Shown here: positions 6,035 to 13,972 of the stretch, piece after piece
Layout: each line of letters starts with the position of its first letter
Position numbering within the stretch: position 1 is the first letter of the stretch
Made by a program: the position numbers and the translations under genes
From: Pseudoxanthomonas sp. Root65
GTDB lineage: Bacteria > Pseudomonadota > Gammaproteobacteria > Xanthomonadales > Xanthomonadaceae
Assembly (NCBI RefSeq): GCF_001427635.1
Contig: NZ_LMHA01000001.1
Coordinates: forward strand, 1,533,415-1,560,967
Direction: 5' to 3'
DNA length: 27,553 nucleotides
Notes under the pieces: generated by a model
Databases searched by the model: none
Told to the model about the DNA's origin: nothing
Seen by the model: the letters and a program-made list of their open reading frames with translations, nothing else

Positions 6035-7432
6035 TCAGGGCGTGGGCAGCGCGAGCAGTTCGCGCACGGCGGTCTCGGCCTGGCCGCGCAGTTCGGGGAT
6101 GGCGATGCTCTCCCACACGCAGCCGATGCGCAGGCTGCCGAGGATGAAGATGCGCGGCTGCGGTTCGCCGTCGGCATCCACCATGCGGCCGTCGCGCGCG
6201 GCCTTCAGGCCGATGCCGTGCGGCCCGGGCTGGGCGTGGCCCTTGCCCAGCAGGTCGTGCAGCAGCGGGTTGCGCATGGTCTGTGCACGCATTTCCACGC
6301 CGGTGGCGTTGACCACGTAGTCGACATCGAACTCGTCGGTGCGGCCATCGCGGGTATGCGTGCTCACCCGCAGGCCGCGGTCCATGGCCATCACCGTGTC
6401 CAGGCGGCCGCGATGCAGCCGCAGCTGGCCGCGGTCGAGCATCGCCTGCAGCTTGGCGTGCACCTCCGGTGCGATGCGATGGCGGTGCACGTCCCACTGG
6501 CGCACCACGTGGCGCAGGAAGCGGCGCTGGTCGGTAATCGACATCGACTGCCACAGTGCCTGTACATGCGGACGGATCCGTTCCATCGCCGCCTGCCACG
6601 GTAGGCCGTCGGCGACGGCCTGCCTCGCCGCTGCGCGCAGGAAGCGCATGCGGGCGCGCAGGTCCATGGCCTGCAGCGGGGCGGGATCGTACGTCGCGGC
6701 GCCTCCGTGGCAATGCGGCAGCGGCAGCAGTGCGTGCCGCGACAGCACATGGATCGTGCCGGCGTGGCCGTTGTCGGCCAGGCTGAGCACGGTGTCGACC
6801 ATGCTCAGGCCGGAACCGACGATGCAGAGGTCGGCGTCGGCCGGGATGGCCTTCACCGCATCGAAATCCCAGGCCGCCAGCGAACGGCCTTCCGGCAGTT
6901 GCGGCGCGCCGCGTGCCGGCAGCGGCTTGGGCGTGTTGCCGACCGCCATCACCACGCCGCCGGCGTGGAGCGGACCGTGTTCCACCAGCTGCAGCGTCGC
7001 GTCGTCCTCGCGCGCATCGAGTTCGCACACGCTGTCGTGGATCACTTGCAGGGAAGCGGAGCTGGCGGCGATGGCCTCCTGCAGCCGGGTCCGCAGGTAG
7101 TCGCCATAGCGGCGGCGCTCGATGAAGGCATGCGCCAGCGTGTCGCGGTCCGGGCCATCGGGTGGCGCGGTGGCGACGACATAATCGAGGAAATCCGCGG
7201 GACGGTCGTCGAAGGCGCTCATGCGCGCGGCGGGTACGTTGAGCACGTGTTCGCCGTAGGTCGTCGCATACGCCACGCCCTGCGCCAGCACCTCGCGCGG
7301 CTCGATCATCACGATGCGCAGCGGCGTGGTGGCCAGGCGCAGCGCCTGCAGCGCCGCCAGCACGCCGCCGGCGCCGCCGCCGATGATCGCGAGGTCGCAG
7401 GGCGGCAGGGGCGTCGTGGTCGCGGCAGTCAT
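6035..7432 (-). CDS. FAD/NAD(P)-binding oxidoreductase-like protein
   Basis: A 465-aa protein with a dinucleotide-binding fold at its N-terminus: hydrophobic strand, then GGGAGG (residues 18-23) for FAD, and an acidic residue closing the strand at about 44. A second nucleotide motif, VGSGLS (205-210), probably binds NAD(P)H, and an ATG-type motif (VVNATG) lies near residue 380. The layout resembles the FAD-NAD(P)-binding family that includes E. coli YdhS and related hydroxyacylglutathione-type proteins of unknown substrate. The ATG at 7432 is chosen over a GTG 14 codons upstream because TACAAT lies exactly 6 nt before it and the conserved fold begins soon after. The substrate cannot be told from the sequence. 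Confidence 0.8.
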   Translation of the reverse strand: MTAATTTPLPPCDLAIIGGGAGGVLAALQALRLATTPLRIVMIEPREVLAQGVAYATTYGEHVLNVPAARMSAFDDRPADFLDYVVATAPPDGPDRDTLAHAFIERRRYGDYLRTRLQEAIAASSASLQVIHDSVCELDAREDDATLQLVEHGPLHAGGVVMAVGNTPKPLPARGAPQLPEGRSLAAWDFDAVKAIPADADLCIVGSGLSMVDTVLSLADNGHAGTIHVLSRHALLPLPHCHGGAATYDPAPLQAMDLRARMRFLRAAARQAVADGLPWQAAMERIRPHVQALWQSMSITDQRRFLRHVVRQWDVHRHRIAPEVHAKLQAMLDRGQLRLHRGRLDTVMAMDRGLRVSTHTRDGRTDEFDVDYVVNATGVEMRAQTMRNPLLHDLLGKGHAQPGPHGIGLKAARDGRMVDADGEPQPRIFILGSLRIGCVWESIAIPELRGQAETAVRELLALPTP

Positions 7433-7438
7433 GCCGCC

Positions 7439-7444
7439 ATTGTA
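7439..7444 (-). promoter_or_regulatory. -10 box placed for a leaderless transcript (FAD protein)
   Basis: On the minus strand TACAAT is followed by GGCGGC and then the ATG. The usual 7-nt distance from the -10 box puts the transcription start on the A of the ATG. No -35 box is obvious. Confidence 0.5.
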
Positions 7445-7481
7445 GGCGAACCGGCGCCGTCGACCGGACGGCACGCGGCCG

Positions 7482-8891
7482 CTACATCAGCGAATCCGCC
7501 AGCCGCGCGACGCCCTCGCGGCTGCGCTGCCAGCCGGGACGGCGGCGCCATGCCACGCGATCCACGTGATCGGCGTGGGCCAGGTAGTCGGCCTCGATCG
7601 CGCGGATCCGTGCCACGACGCCGGCGTCGTAACAGACCAGGCCGATCTCGGCGTTGAGGGCGAAGGAGCGGATGTCCAGGTTGATGGACCCGACCAGGGC
7701 GATGCCATCGTCCACGGTCAGGTGCTTGGCATGCAGGAAGTGCGGCCGGTACAGCGCGATCTTCACCCCGCAGGCCAGCAGTTCCTCGTAGTACGACTGC
7801 TGCGCCCACGCCGTCAGCGTCTGGTTGTTGGTGGCCGACAGCACCAGCTGCACATCCACGCCGGACAGGGCGGCGATGCGCAGCGCACTGAGCGTGGCGT
7901 CGTCGGGCACGAAGTAGGGCGTGGTCAGCACCACCTTCTGGCGGGCGAGATGGATCAGCGCGTTGACGGTGTCGCGTGCGTTCTCGAACGGATAGGCCGG
8001 CCCGCTGGGCAGCAGTTGCGCGGCCACGTCCTGCGCCTGCACGCTGAGGTCGGGCTGCACGTCGAGGCGCTCACCGGTCTCGATGTACCAGTCGCTGGCG
8101 AACACGCCTTCCAGGTGCGACACCACCGGCCCCTGCACGCGCGCGACCAGTTCGCGGTTCGGATGCCCGGGCACGAACACCGCATCGGCCAGGTTCTGCG
8201 AGCCCACGTAGCCGATCCGGTTGTCGATCACGGCGACCTTGCGGTGGTTGCGCAGATCCATGCGCCCGCTGCGCCGCCACTGCAGGCCGCCGGGCAGCAT
8301 GGCGTGCACCTCCACGCCGGCCGCACGCAGCCGAGCGGTGTAGGCGCGAAGCCCGCGCTTGGCGCCGACCGCGTCGAGCAGCAGGCGACAGGCCACGCCT
8401 CGCGCGGACGCGCGGCACAGCGCGGTGGCGACGGCATCGCCGACGGGGTCGTCGAACATCAGGTAGTACAGCAGGTGCACCTGCTGCGTGGCCGAGTCGA
8501 TGTCGTCGAGCAGGGCACGCAGTGAGGCGTCGTAGTCGTCCAGCAGCGCCACCGCGTTGCCATGCGTGGGCATGAAGGCGCCCTGGCGTTCGATCAGGGG
8601 CGCGATCTCGGCGGCCGCGCCTTCATGCGCCGTCCAGCGCAGGGCGCTGAGCGGACGCTGTTCCTCGCGGATCACGTCCGACGCCCGCGCCTGCCGTTCG
8701 ATGCGCTCGCGCGAAAGCCAGGGATGGCCGAGCAGCAGGTACAACGGCAGGCCGAGCAGCGGCACGAAGCCGACCAGCAACAGCCAGCTGCGCGCGGCCG
8801 CCGGCGTGGTCCGGCTGGGAATCCACCACAGTGCCGCCAACCGGATCAGCCAGTCGACGATCAGCAGCGCGGTGCCGTAGGACCAGTCCAT
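7482..8891 (-). CDS. cls: Cardiolipin synthase (phospholipase D family)
   Basis: A 469-aa enzyme that joins phosphatidylglycerol molecules into cardiolipin at the inner membrane. Two N-terminal hydrophobic helices (about residues 7-24 and 36-54) match the PLDc_N anchor of bacterial cardiolipin synthases. Two HKD motifs follow: H216, K218, D223 with the following GSQN, and H387, K389, D394 with the following GSINLD. The length is close to the family's usual 480 residues. I chose the ATG at 8891 because the hydrophobic anchor starts at once; an upstream in-frame GTG would add 27 residues unlike the family. It ends 49 bp before the FAD protein gene on the same strand. The exact paralogue (ClsA, ClsB or ClsC type) is not settled, but two membrane helices favour the ClsA type. 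Confidence 0.92.
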   Translation of the reverse strand: MDWSYGTALLIVDWLIRLAALWWIPSRTTPAAARSWLLLVGFVPLLGLPLYLLLGHPWLSRERIERQARASDVIREEQRPLSALRWTAHEGAAAEIAPLIERQGAFMPTHGNAVALLDDYDASLRALLDDIDSATQQVHLLYYLMFDDPVGDAVATALCRASARGVACRLLLDAVGAKRGLRAYTARLRAAGVEVHAMLPGGLQWRRSGRMDLRNHRKVAVIDNRIGYVGSQNLADAVFVPGHPNRELVARVQGPVVSHLEGVFASDWYIETGERLDVQPDLSVQAQDVAAQLLPSGPAYPFENARDTVNALIHLARQKVVLTTPYFVPDDATLSALRIAALSGVDVQLVLSATNNQTLTAWAQQSYYEELLACGVKIALYRPHFLHAKHLTVDDGIALVGSINLDIRSFALNAEIGLVCYDAGVVARIRAIEADYLAHADHVDRVAWRRRPGWQRSREGVARLADSLM

Positions 8892-8973
8892 GGGGTGGTG
8901 TATCCAAGGGGGATGGAGGGATTCTGCTGGCGGAAGCGGGCAAAAGAAAACCCGCTTCTGCGGGAGCACCAAA

Positions 8974-9055
8974 CCTCACTCGTCTCCTTCTCCCCGCCTG
9001 CGGGGAGAAGGTGCCCGAAGAGCCTGCCCCGTATTCGATACGGGGGCGGATGAGG
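8974..9055. repeat. Intergenic REP-like palindromic element
   Basis: Two perfect hairpins lie between outer CCTCA/TGAGG arms. The first has 12-bp arms, CCTTCTCCCCGC and its complement, around CT (8986-9011). The second is CCCCGTAT-TCG-ATACGGGG (9027-9045). The first hairpin shares the core CCCCGCCTGCGGGG with the elements at 27321-27442. This kind of element is dispersed between genes in xanthomonads. Confidence 0.65.
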
Positions 9056-9090
9056 GGCAGCTTCTATGCTTCCTCGAAGCCTGAAAACAG

Positions 9091-9114
9091 AAAACCCCGC
9101 CGGAGCGGGGTTTT
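9091..9114. terminator. Rho-independent terminator (bidirectional)
   Basis: AAAACCCCGC and GCGGGGTTTT form a 10-bp stem around CGGA, with A and T runs on both sides, so it can stop transcripts in either direction. It lies downstream of rpmB-rpmG on the minus strand and is the best terminator candidate for that operon. Confidence 0.85.
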
Positions 9115-9131
9115 CCTTGAGGCGCTGGATG

Positions 9132-9174
9132 AACCGCCATGCGGCGGTTGAAAAGCGCTTCCGGCTTTCGCCGG
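9132..9174. other. Two small hairpins in the rpmG 3' region
   Basis: AACCGCC-ATGC-GGCGGTT (9132-9149) and CCGGC-TTTC-GCCGG (9161-9174) are both perfect inverted repeats. They stand between the terminator at 9091 and the large hairpin at 9179, and would fold in the operon's 3' untranslated RNA. Confidence 0.55.
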
Positions 9175-9178
9175 GATG

Positions 9179-9221
9179 ACCTAGTGGCAAAGGCGTTCGC
9201 GTTGCGAACGCGCCACTAGGT
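9179..9221. other. Large hairpin touching the rpmG stop codon
   Basis: ACCTAGTGGC pairs with GCCACTAGGT, and inside it GCGTTCGC pairs with GCGAACGC around GTT. An AAAG bulge interrupts the left side. That is 18 perfect base pairs, whose right arm ends on the last base of the rpmG stop. There is no T run, so it looks more like an mRNA-stabilising structure or a repeat than a classic terminator. Confidence 0.6.
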
Positions 9222-9385
9222 CACTTGATCTTGCCTTCCTTGTAGATCACGTGCTTGCGCACGACCGGGTCGTACTTCTTGATTTCCATCTTGCCCGGGG
9301 TGTTCTTCTTGTTCTTGTCCGTCGTGTAGAAGTGGCCGGTGTTGGCCGAGGAGATCAGACGGATCTTGTCGCGCTTGGATGCCAT
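9221..9385 (-). CDS. rpmG: 50S ribosomal protein L33
   Basis: A 54-aa basic protein of the large ribosomal subunit. It reads [20 protein letters not shown] at the start and continues with [10 protein letters not shown], the typical L33 signature. It lacks the CxxC zinc pairs found in some L33 forms, so it is the zinc-independent type. AGGAG lies 9 nt before the ATG. It follows rpmB after 13 bp on the same strand, the usual rpmB-rpmG pair of proteobacteria. Confidence 0.97.
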   Translation of the reverse strand: MASKRDKIRLISSANTGHFYTTDKNKKNTPGKMEIKKYDPVVRKHVIYKEGKIK

Positions 9386-9398
9386 GGTCGGTTACTCC

Positions 9399-9635
9399 TC
9401 AGATCTTCTCGCCGCGCGCGCGCAGCTCGGCCAGGACGGAGTCGATGCCGTTCTTGTCGATGGTGCGCAGCGCGTGCGCGGAAACTTTCAGTTTGACCCA
9501 GCGGTTTTCGCTGGCGACCCAGAAGCGGCGCTCGTGCAGGTTGGGCAGGAAACGACGACGGGTCTTGTTGTTGGCGTGGCTGACGTTGTTACCCGTCATC
9601 ACACGCTTGCCGGTCACTTGGCATACGCGGGACAT
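9399..9635 (-). CDS. rpmB: 50S ribosomal protein L28
   Basis: A 78-aa basic protein of the large subunit. It begins [20 protein letters not shown], which is diagnostic of L28, and has the expected length. I chose the ATG at 9635, preceded by GAGGTG three bases upstream; an in-frame extension of 18 codons to 9689 has no support. It is first in a two-gene operon with rpmG. A good sigma-70 promoter lies about 160 bp upstream, leaving a long leader. Confidence 0.98.
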   Translation of the reverse strand: MSRVCQVTGKRVMTGNNVSHANNKTRRRFLPNLHERRFWVASENRWVKLKVSAHALRTIDKNGIDSVLAELRARGEKI

Positions 9636-9797
9636 ACGCACCTCGATGAATGATTGTGTCGCCCGTAGCCCGGGAGACGGCGGCCCCACCGCGAGCAGGC
9701 GCGGTGCACGAAACGGGCAGAATTTCTGCTGTCGGGAGCGGGTAGGAGACGTGCTTCCTGACCCGCACGGTCATGGACCGGACACAGCGAGCCGCGC

Positions 9798-9826
9798 ATT
9801 ATGCCGACGTTCCCCTTTCCCCGCAA
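9798..9826 (-). promoter_or_regulatory. Sigma-70-type promoter of rpmB-rpmG
   Basis: On the minus strand TTGCGG (9821-9826) and CATAAT (9798-9803) are separated by exactly 17 bp. Transcription would start near 9791, giving an untranslated leader of about 155 nt. That leader contains a perfect palindrome, GCAGAA-T-TTCTGC (9717-9729). Confidence 0.6.
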
Positions 9827-9924
9827 GCACTTAGGCGAGCCGGCCAAAGGCCGTCGGGTCGGCTATACGGTGGGCCGAGGCTCGCTCTGCGGGCTTGAAG
9901 CAGGCCGGCATCGAACCGAGGGGC

Positions 9925-10002
9925 GTAGGTCGGGCCTTGGCCCGACATCGCGGCGATTCGGGGTCCGGAAGAGTGGATCGGCACGGTGGGCCAAGACCCA
10001 CC
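9925..10002. repeat. GTAG-headed REP element, copy 1
   Basis: It starts with GTAG and a perfect hairpin, GTCGGGCC-TT-GGCCCGAC (9929-9946). It continues through GGGGTCCGGAAG to a second, nearly perfect hairpin GGTGGGCCAAGACCCACC. GTAG-headed palindromes of this kind are the REP class described in Stenotrophomonas and associated with RAYT transposases. Confidence 0.75.
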
Positions 10003-10071
10003 GACGAATCATGGTGCCGACTTGGATGCGCCGGCCCTCTCTCCGCTATCAGGGAACGGATACGGGCCCGA

Positions 10072-10152
10072 GTAGGTCGGGCCTTGGCCCGACATCGGAG
10101 TGCTTCGGGGTCCGGAAGGCGGGACGGGCAGGGTGGGCCAAGGCCCACCCTG
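10072..10152. repeat. GTAG-headed REP element, copy 2
   Basis: It has the same order as copy 1: GTAG, the identical hairpin GTCGGGCC-TT-GGCCCGAC, GGGGTCCGGAAG, and a terminal hairpin GGTGGGCC-AA-GGCCCACC that is perfect here. It is in direct orientation 147 bp from copy 1, and ends just past the stop of the DUF885 gene. It could serve as that gene's 3' end structure. Confidence 0.75.
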
Positions 10153-10155
10153 CGA

Positions 10156-11919
10156 TCACGGCGCCGCGGCCGCCGCCTTGCCCGGGCCCGCCTTGCTGGC
10201 GGCGATGAAGGCCCGGATCTGCTCCTCCAGCACCGGCAGGGTCACCGAGCCCTGCCTCAGCACGGCGTCGTGGAAGGCCTTGATGTCGAACTTCGGGCCC
10301 AGCGCCTGCTCGGCCTCGCCGCGCAGGCGGACGATGGCGATCTCGCCCAGCTTGTAGCTCAGCGCCTGCGCCGGCCAGGAGATGTAGCGGTCCACTTCGG
10401 TGGTCACTTCGTGCTCGGACAGGGCGGTGTGGTCGCGCAGGTAGGCCAGGGCCTGGTCGCGGGTCCAGCCCTTGTGGTGCACGCCGGTGTCGATGACTAG
10501 GCGGGCGGCGCGCCACATCTCGTAGGTCAACCGGCCGAAATCCTCGTACGGCGTCTCGTAGATGCCCATCTCCTTGCCCAGCTTTTCGGTGTACAGCGCC
10601 CAGCCCTCGCCGTAGGCGGAGATGTAGTTGTCGCGGCGGAACGCGGGCTGTTCGCCCTGCTCCTGTGCCAGCGCGGCCTGCAGCGAATGGCCGGGCGAGG
10701 ACTCGTGCAGGGTCAGCGCCGGCAGGTTGTACAGCGGGCGCGAGGGCAGGTCGTAGGTGTTGAGCCAGTAGGTGCCCAGGCCGCCGCGGCCGGCGGTCCA
10801 GAACGGCGCGATGTCGGCCGGCACCTCGACGATGGTGAAGCGCCCGCGCGGCAGGGTGCCGATGTACTTGCCGACCTCACCGTCGACGCGCTTGGAGATC
10901 CACGCGGCACGGTCGAGCAGCTGCTGCGGCGTCTTGGCGTAGAACTGCGGATCGGTACGCAGGAAGGTCAGGAACTCGGCGAACGTGCCCTTGAACCCGG
11001 TCTGCTTGATCACGTCCTGCATCTCGGCCTGGATGCGCGCGACTTCCTTCAGGCCGATCTGGTGGATCTGCTCGGCGCTGAGGTCCAGCGTGGTGTATTC
11101 GCGGATCTGCTGCGCGTAGAAGTCCTTGCCACCGGGCATCGCTTCGGCCGCCAGCGTGGTGCGCGCCTGCGGCACGTACTCGCTGCGGAAGAACGTCAGC
11201 AGCGTGCCGAACGCAGGCACCACCTGTTGGCGGATCGCCTCGCGCACGTCCTTGCGCAGCGCCTCCTGCTCGGCGGCGGGAATGCTGGACGGCATCTTCT
11301 TGTACGGGGTGTAGAACGTGGACTGTTCGGGGTCCTTCAGATCGGCGACTGCGGCGATCGATACGTCGCGGCCATCCAGCACCGCGCGCGGCACGGTGAA
11401 GCCGCGTTTCAGGCCACTGCGCATGTTGGCGATGTGCTGGTCGAAGTAGCGCGGCACGTCGCGCAGGCGCGCGGCATAGGCACGGTAGTCGTTCGCCGTC
11501 TTCATGGGCCGGCGGGCCATGAACGACAGGTTCGACCAGAACGAGGAGTCGGAATTGAACGGCATTTCGTAGGCGCCAAGCCGCACTTCGTCGGCCAGGT
11601 TCTGCACCTGCGGGCGGTAGATCGCCAGATTGATGCGGTTCTCCGGCGACAGCGCCGCCGCGTCGATGCCGTCGAGATCCTTCAGTACCTGCTCCCACAC
11701 CTTCAGCCGCGCCTGCTGCGCGTCGGCGCCGACGTCTGGCAGGCGACGCTTGTCGCCGCTGGTGTCGGCATCCTCGTCCGCCTGGCCGGTCTGTTCCTGC
11801 CGCCACTTCCATTCCTTCTCGTACAGCGCCTGGAAGCGCTGGTCGGCGTCGGAGGGGGCGAAGGCGAGCGCGTGCAGCGGGGTGCAGGCGAGCAGCAGGG
11901 CGGCGAGGCGGAGGTTCAA
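10156..11919 (-). CDS. Exported DUF885 family protein, putative metallopeptidase
   Basis: A 587-aa protein of the DUF885 family, whose members have a zinc-peptidase-like fold. The likely zinc ligands are H405 and H411 with E406 as the catalytic base (HESSPGH), plus E438 in AYGEGWALY. TGVHHKGW (478-485) is another conserved block. The N-terminus MNLRLAALLLACTPLHALAF is signal-peptide-like, with a possible cut after ALA; LLAC could instead be read as a lipobox, but the stretch before the cysteine is short. I chose a TTG start at 11919 because it gives this signal; upstream in-frame codons (GTG at the PLHYHP stretch, or 12051) add sequence from a REP region. The substrate is unknown. The gene stands alone between REP elements. 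Confidence 0.85.
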   Translation of the reverse strand: MNLRLAALLLACTPLHALAFAPSDADQRFQALYEKEWKWRQEQTGQADEDADTSGDKRRLPDVGADAQQARLKVWEQVLKDLDGIDAAALSPENRINLAIYRPQVQNLADEVRLGAYEMPFNSDSSFWSNLSFMARRPMKTANDYRAYAARLRDVPRYFDQHIANMRSGLKRGFTVPRAVLDGRDVSIAAVADLKDPEQSTFYTPYKKMPSSIPAAEQEALRKDVREAIRQQVVPAFGTLLTFFRSEYVPQARTTLAAEAMPGGKDFYAQQIREYTTLDLSAEQIHQIGLKEVARIQAEMQDVIKQTGFKGTFAEFLTFLRTDPQFYAKTPQQLLDRAAWISKRVDGEVGKYIGTLPRGRFTIVEVPADIAPFWTAGRGGLGTYWLNTYDLPSRPLYNLPALTLHESSPGHSLQAALAQEQGEQPAFRRDNYISAYGEGWALYTEKLGKEMGIYETPYEDFGRLTYEMWRAARLVIDTGVHHKGWTRDQALAYLRDHTALSEHEVTTEVDRYISWPAQALSYKLGEIAIVRLRGEAEQALGPKFDIKAFHDAVLRQGSVTLPVLEEQIRAFIAASKAGPGKAAAAAP

Positions 11920-11998
11920 GGCGGGCCATCCGGTGGAAGCGGAAAGCGGATGGTAATGCAGCGGCACTGTGCCCGTCCGGGCGGCTACGCCCTTCCTT

Positions 11999-12078
11999 GT
12001 GGGAGCGACGTCAGTCGCGAGCTTTTTGCTTGTCGGTGAATCAACTCTCACCGCTATCGCGACTTACGTCGCTCCCAC
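11999..12078. repeat. Inverted REP pair downstream of parB
   Basis: A 22-bp arm (11999-12020), starting GTGGGAGCGACGT, is repeated in inverted orientation at 12057-12078 with one mismatch. The arms are separated by 36 bp. It lies between the parB stop and the DUF885 start and is a typical dispersed palindromic intergenic repeat. It could protect or end the parB transcript. Confidence 0.75.
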
Positions 12079-12106
12079 ATTCCACATTCCCACAACAGGC
12101 TGGGCC

Positions 12107-13003
12107 TCAGGCCTTCGGGCGCAGCCGTTCCAGCACGCCGTCCAGCGTGTCCAGGTCGGTGTACTGGATGATCAGCTTGCCCTTGCCGCCGCGGCCGTGG
12201 GCGATGGTGACGCGGGTGCCGAGGCTCTCGGAGAGTTCGGTTTCCAGCGAGGCGATGTCCGGCTGCGGTGCCGCCTTGGCCGGCTTGGCCTTCTTGCCGG
12301 TGACCGGCACCTTGCCGGCGGCGAACTGCTGGGCGCGGTGTTCGACCTCGCGGACCGACCAGCCCTGTTCGGCGGCGTCGGAGGCGAGCTTGCTGGCGAG
12401 GTCCGGCGACAGCGTCAGCAGGGCGCGCGCGTGGCCCATTTCCAGGCGGCGGGCTTCCAGCAGGGCACGGATCGCCGGCGGCAGTTCCAGCAGGCGCAGC
12501 AGGTTGGACACCGCTGCGCGCGAGCGGCCGACGGCTTCGGCGGCTTCGGCGTGGGTGAGGGCGAATTCGTTGATCAGCCGCTGCAGCGACTGCGCCTCTT
12601 CCAGCGGGTTGAGGTCTTCGCGCTGGATGTTCTCGATCAGCGCCATCGCGATGACGGTGCGGTCGTCCAGGTCGCGCACCACCACCGGCACTTCGGCCAG
12701 CCCGGCTTCCTGCGAGGCGCGCCAGCGGCGTTCGCCGGCGACGATCTCGAACTTGCCCGGCGACAGCTCGCGCACGACGATCGGCTGGATCACACCCTGC
12801 GCCTTGATCGATTCGGCCAGCTCGCTGAGCTTGGAGGCATCCATCTGCATGCGCGGCTGGTACTTGCCCGGCTGCAGCTGCTGCACGGGCACGGTGCGCA
12901 GCGCCTCGCCCGGCTGGGCTTCCGGCGGCGGCGTCTCGGCGGCCTTCGGGCCGAGCAGGGCTTCCAGTCCGCGACCCAGGCCGCGCTTCTTGGGGGCGCT
13001 CAT
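12107..13003 (-). CDS. parB: Chromosome-partitioning protein ParB
   Basis: A 298-aa protein that binds parS sites near the replication origin, loads as a CTP-dependent clamp, and works with ParA to separate sister chromosomes. The N-terminal KKRGLGRGLEALLG (5-18) is the ParA-contact peptide. GERRWRAS (90-97) and ENIQRE (124-129) are the conserved boxes of the CTP-binding domain. A helix-turn-helix lies at about 148-170, and the C-terminus is the dimerisation domain. The ATG shares one base with the parA stop (TGATG), so the two are translationally coupled. The length is normal for chromosomal ParB. Confidence 0.97.
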   Translation of the reverse strand: MSAPKKRGLGRGLEALLGPKAAETPPPEAQPGEALRTVPVQQLQPGKYQPRMQMDASKLSELAESIKAQGVIQPIVVRELSPGKFEIVAGERRWRASQEAGLAEVPVVVRDLDDRTVIAMALIENIQREDLNPLEEAQSLQRLINEFALTHAEAAEAVGRSRAAVSNLLRLLELPPAIRALLEARRLEMGHARALLTLSPDLASKLASDAAEQGWSVREVEHRAQQFAAGKVPVTGKKAKPAKAAPQPDIASLETELSESLGTRVTIAHGRGGKGKLIIQYTDLDTLDGVLERLRPKA

Positions 13004-13800
13004 CACGCGTGCTCCATCTGTTTCTGTTGCTTCTTGCGGTCGGCGGCGCGGCGCAGGATCTCGCCGGCCAGGCCCAGGTAGGCGACGCCACCGCGCGAGG
13101 CGCGGTCGTAGCCGACGATGCTCTGGCCGTGGCTGGGCGCTTCGGCCACGCGCACGTTGCGCGGCACGATGGTGCGGAACACCTTGTCGCCGAAGTGGGT
13201 GGTCAGTTCTCCGGAGACCGCGTTGGCCAGGTTGTTGCGGATGTCGAACATCGTGCGCAGCACGCCTTCGATCTCCAGGCCGGGATTCAGGCGCGCACGC
13301 AGTGCCTCGATGGTTTCCATCAGCGCCGACAGGCCTTCCAGCGCGTAGTACTCGCACTGCATGGGCACCAGCACCGAATCGGCGGCGGTCAGCGCGTTGA
13401 GCGTCAGCAGTGACAGCGCCGGCGGGCAGTCGACGATGATGAAGTCGTAGTCGTCGCGGATGGGCTGCAAGGCGCTCTTCAGGCGCTGCTCGCGGCCGTC
13501 CACGTCCATCAGCTGGATCTCGGCGGCGGTCAGGTCGATGTTGCCCGGCATCAGGTCGAAACCCTCGGGCGTGGTGACCACCGCGGCCTTCGCGTCCACT
13601 TCGCCCAGCAGCACGTCGCAGGTCGAGGCTTCCACCTCGCGCTTGTCGACGCCGCTGCCCATCGTCGCGTTGCCCTGCGCATCCAGGTCGACCAGCAGCA
13701 CCCGCTGCGGCGCGCGTGCCAGCGCGGCGGCCAGGTTGACGGCGGTGGTGGTCTTGCCGACTCCGCCTTTCTGGTTGGCGACGGCGATGATGCGGGCCAT
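13003..13800 (-). CDS. parA: Chromosome-partitioning ATPase ParA
   Basis: A 265-aa ATPase of the ParA/Soj family. The deviant Walker A box is KGGVGKTT (11-18) with both signature lysines, and VDLDAQGN (37-44) is the A' motif. IIVDCPP (121-127) is Walker B. ATP binding lets it coat DNA, and ParB triggers hydrolysis to drive partition. I chose the ATG at 13800, where the conserved MARIIAVANQKGG begins; a 34-codon in-frame extension is unlike the family. It lies 172 bp after rsmG on the same strand. CATAAT about 40 nt before the start may be a -10 box of its own. Confidence 0.97.
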   Translation of the reverse strand: MARIIAVANQKGGVGKTTTAVNLAAALARAPQRVLLVDLDAQGNATMGSGVDKREVEASTCDVLLGEVDAKAAVVTTPEGFDLMPGNIDLTAAEIQLMDVDGREQRLKSALQPIRDDYDFIIVDCPPALSLLTLNALTAADSVLVPMQCEYYALEGLSALMETIEALRARLNPGLEIEGVLRTMFDIRNNLANAVSGELTTHFGDKVFRTIVPRNVRVAEAPSHGQSIVGYDRASRGGVAYLGLAGEILRRAADRKKQQKQMEHA

Positions 13801-13972
13801 GCGAGGGCGCCTTATCGGGTACGGAGGTGAAGGGGGATTATGCGGGCTCGGGCGGGGCCGTGCGAAATCAAGGGTACGCAGTCGGCGACGAAGCCCGGTC
13901 ACGGCTCCGCGCGAGCGCAGGCCCGGCCAGTCTTTTCAACGGCTTACGTGTCGCCGGTGCCGCGTCGCCCCC

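Noticed and set aside
2483..6604. A 1373-codon plus-strand open frame opposite the sensor kinase and FAD genes
   Set aside because: It is antisense to two genes with clear domains. Its product is a low-complexity Ala/Arg/Gln/His-rich sequence typical of shadow frames in high-G+C DNA.
9636..9689. N-terminal extension of L28 to 9689
   Set aside because: The canonical L28 start with GAGGTG is at 9635, and the extension has no family match.
10687..12039. A 450-codon plus-strand frame opposite the DUF885 gene
   Set aside because: Its composition is that of a shadow frame, and the minus strand encodes the recognised HESSPGH protein.
13801..13972. parS site or promoter between rsmG and parA
   Set aside because: No GTTTCAC-type half site was found. 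CATAAT is noted only as a possible -10 box of parA, without a -35.
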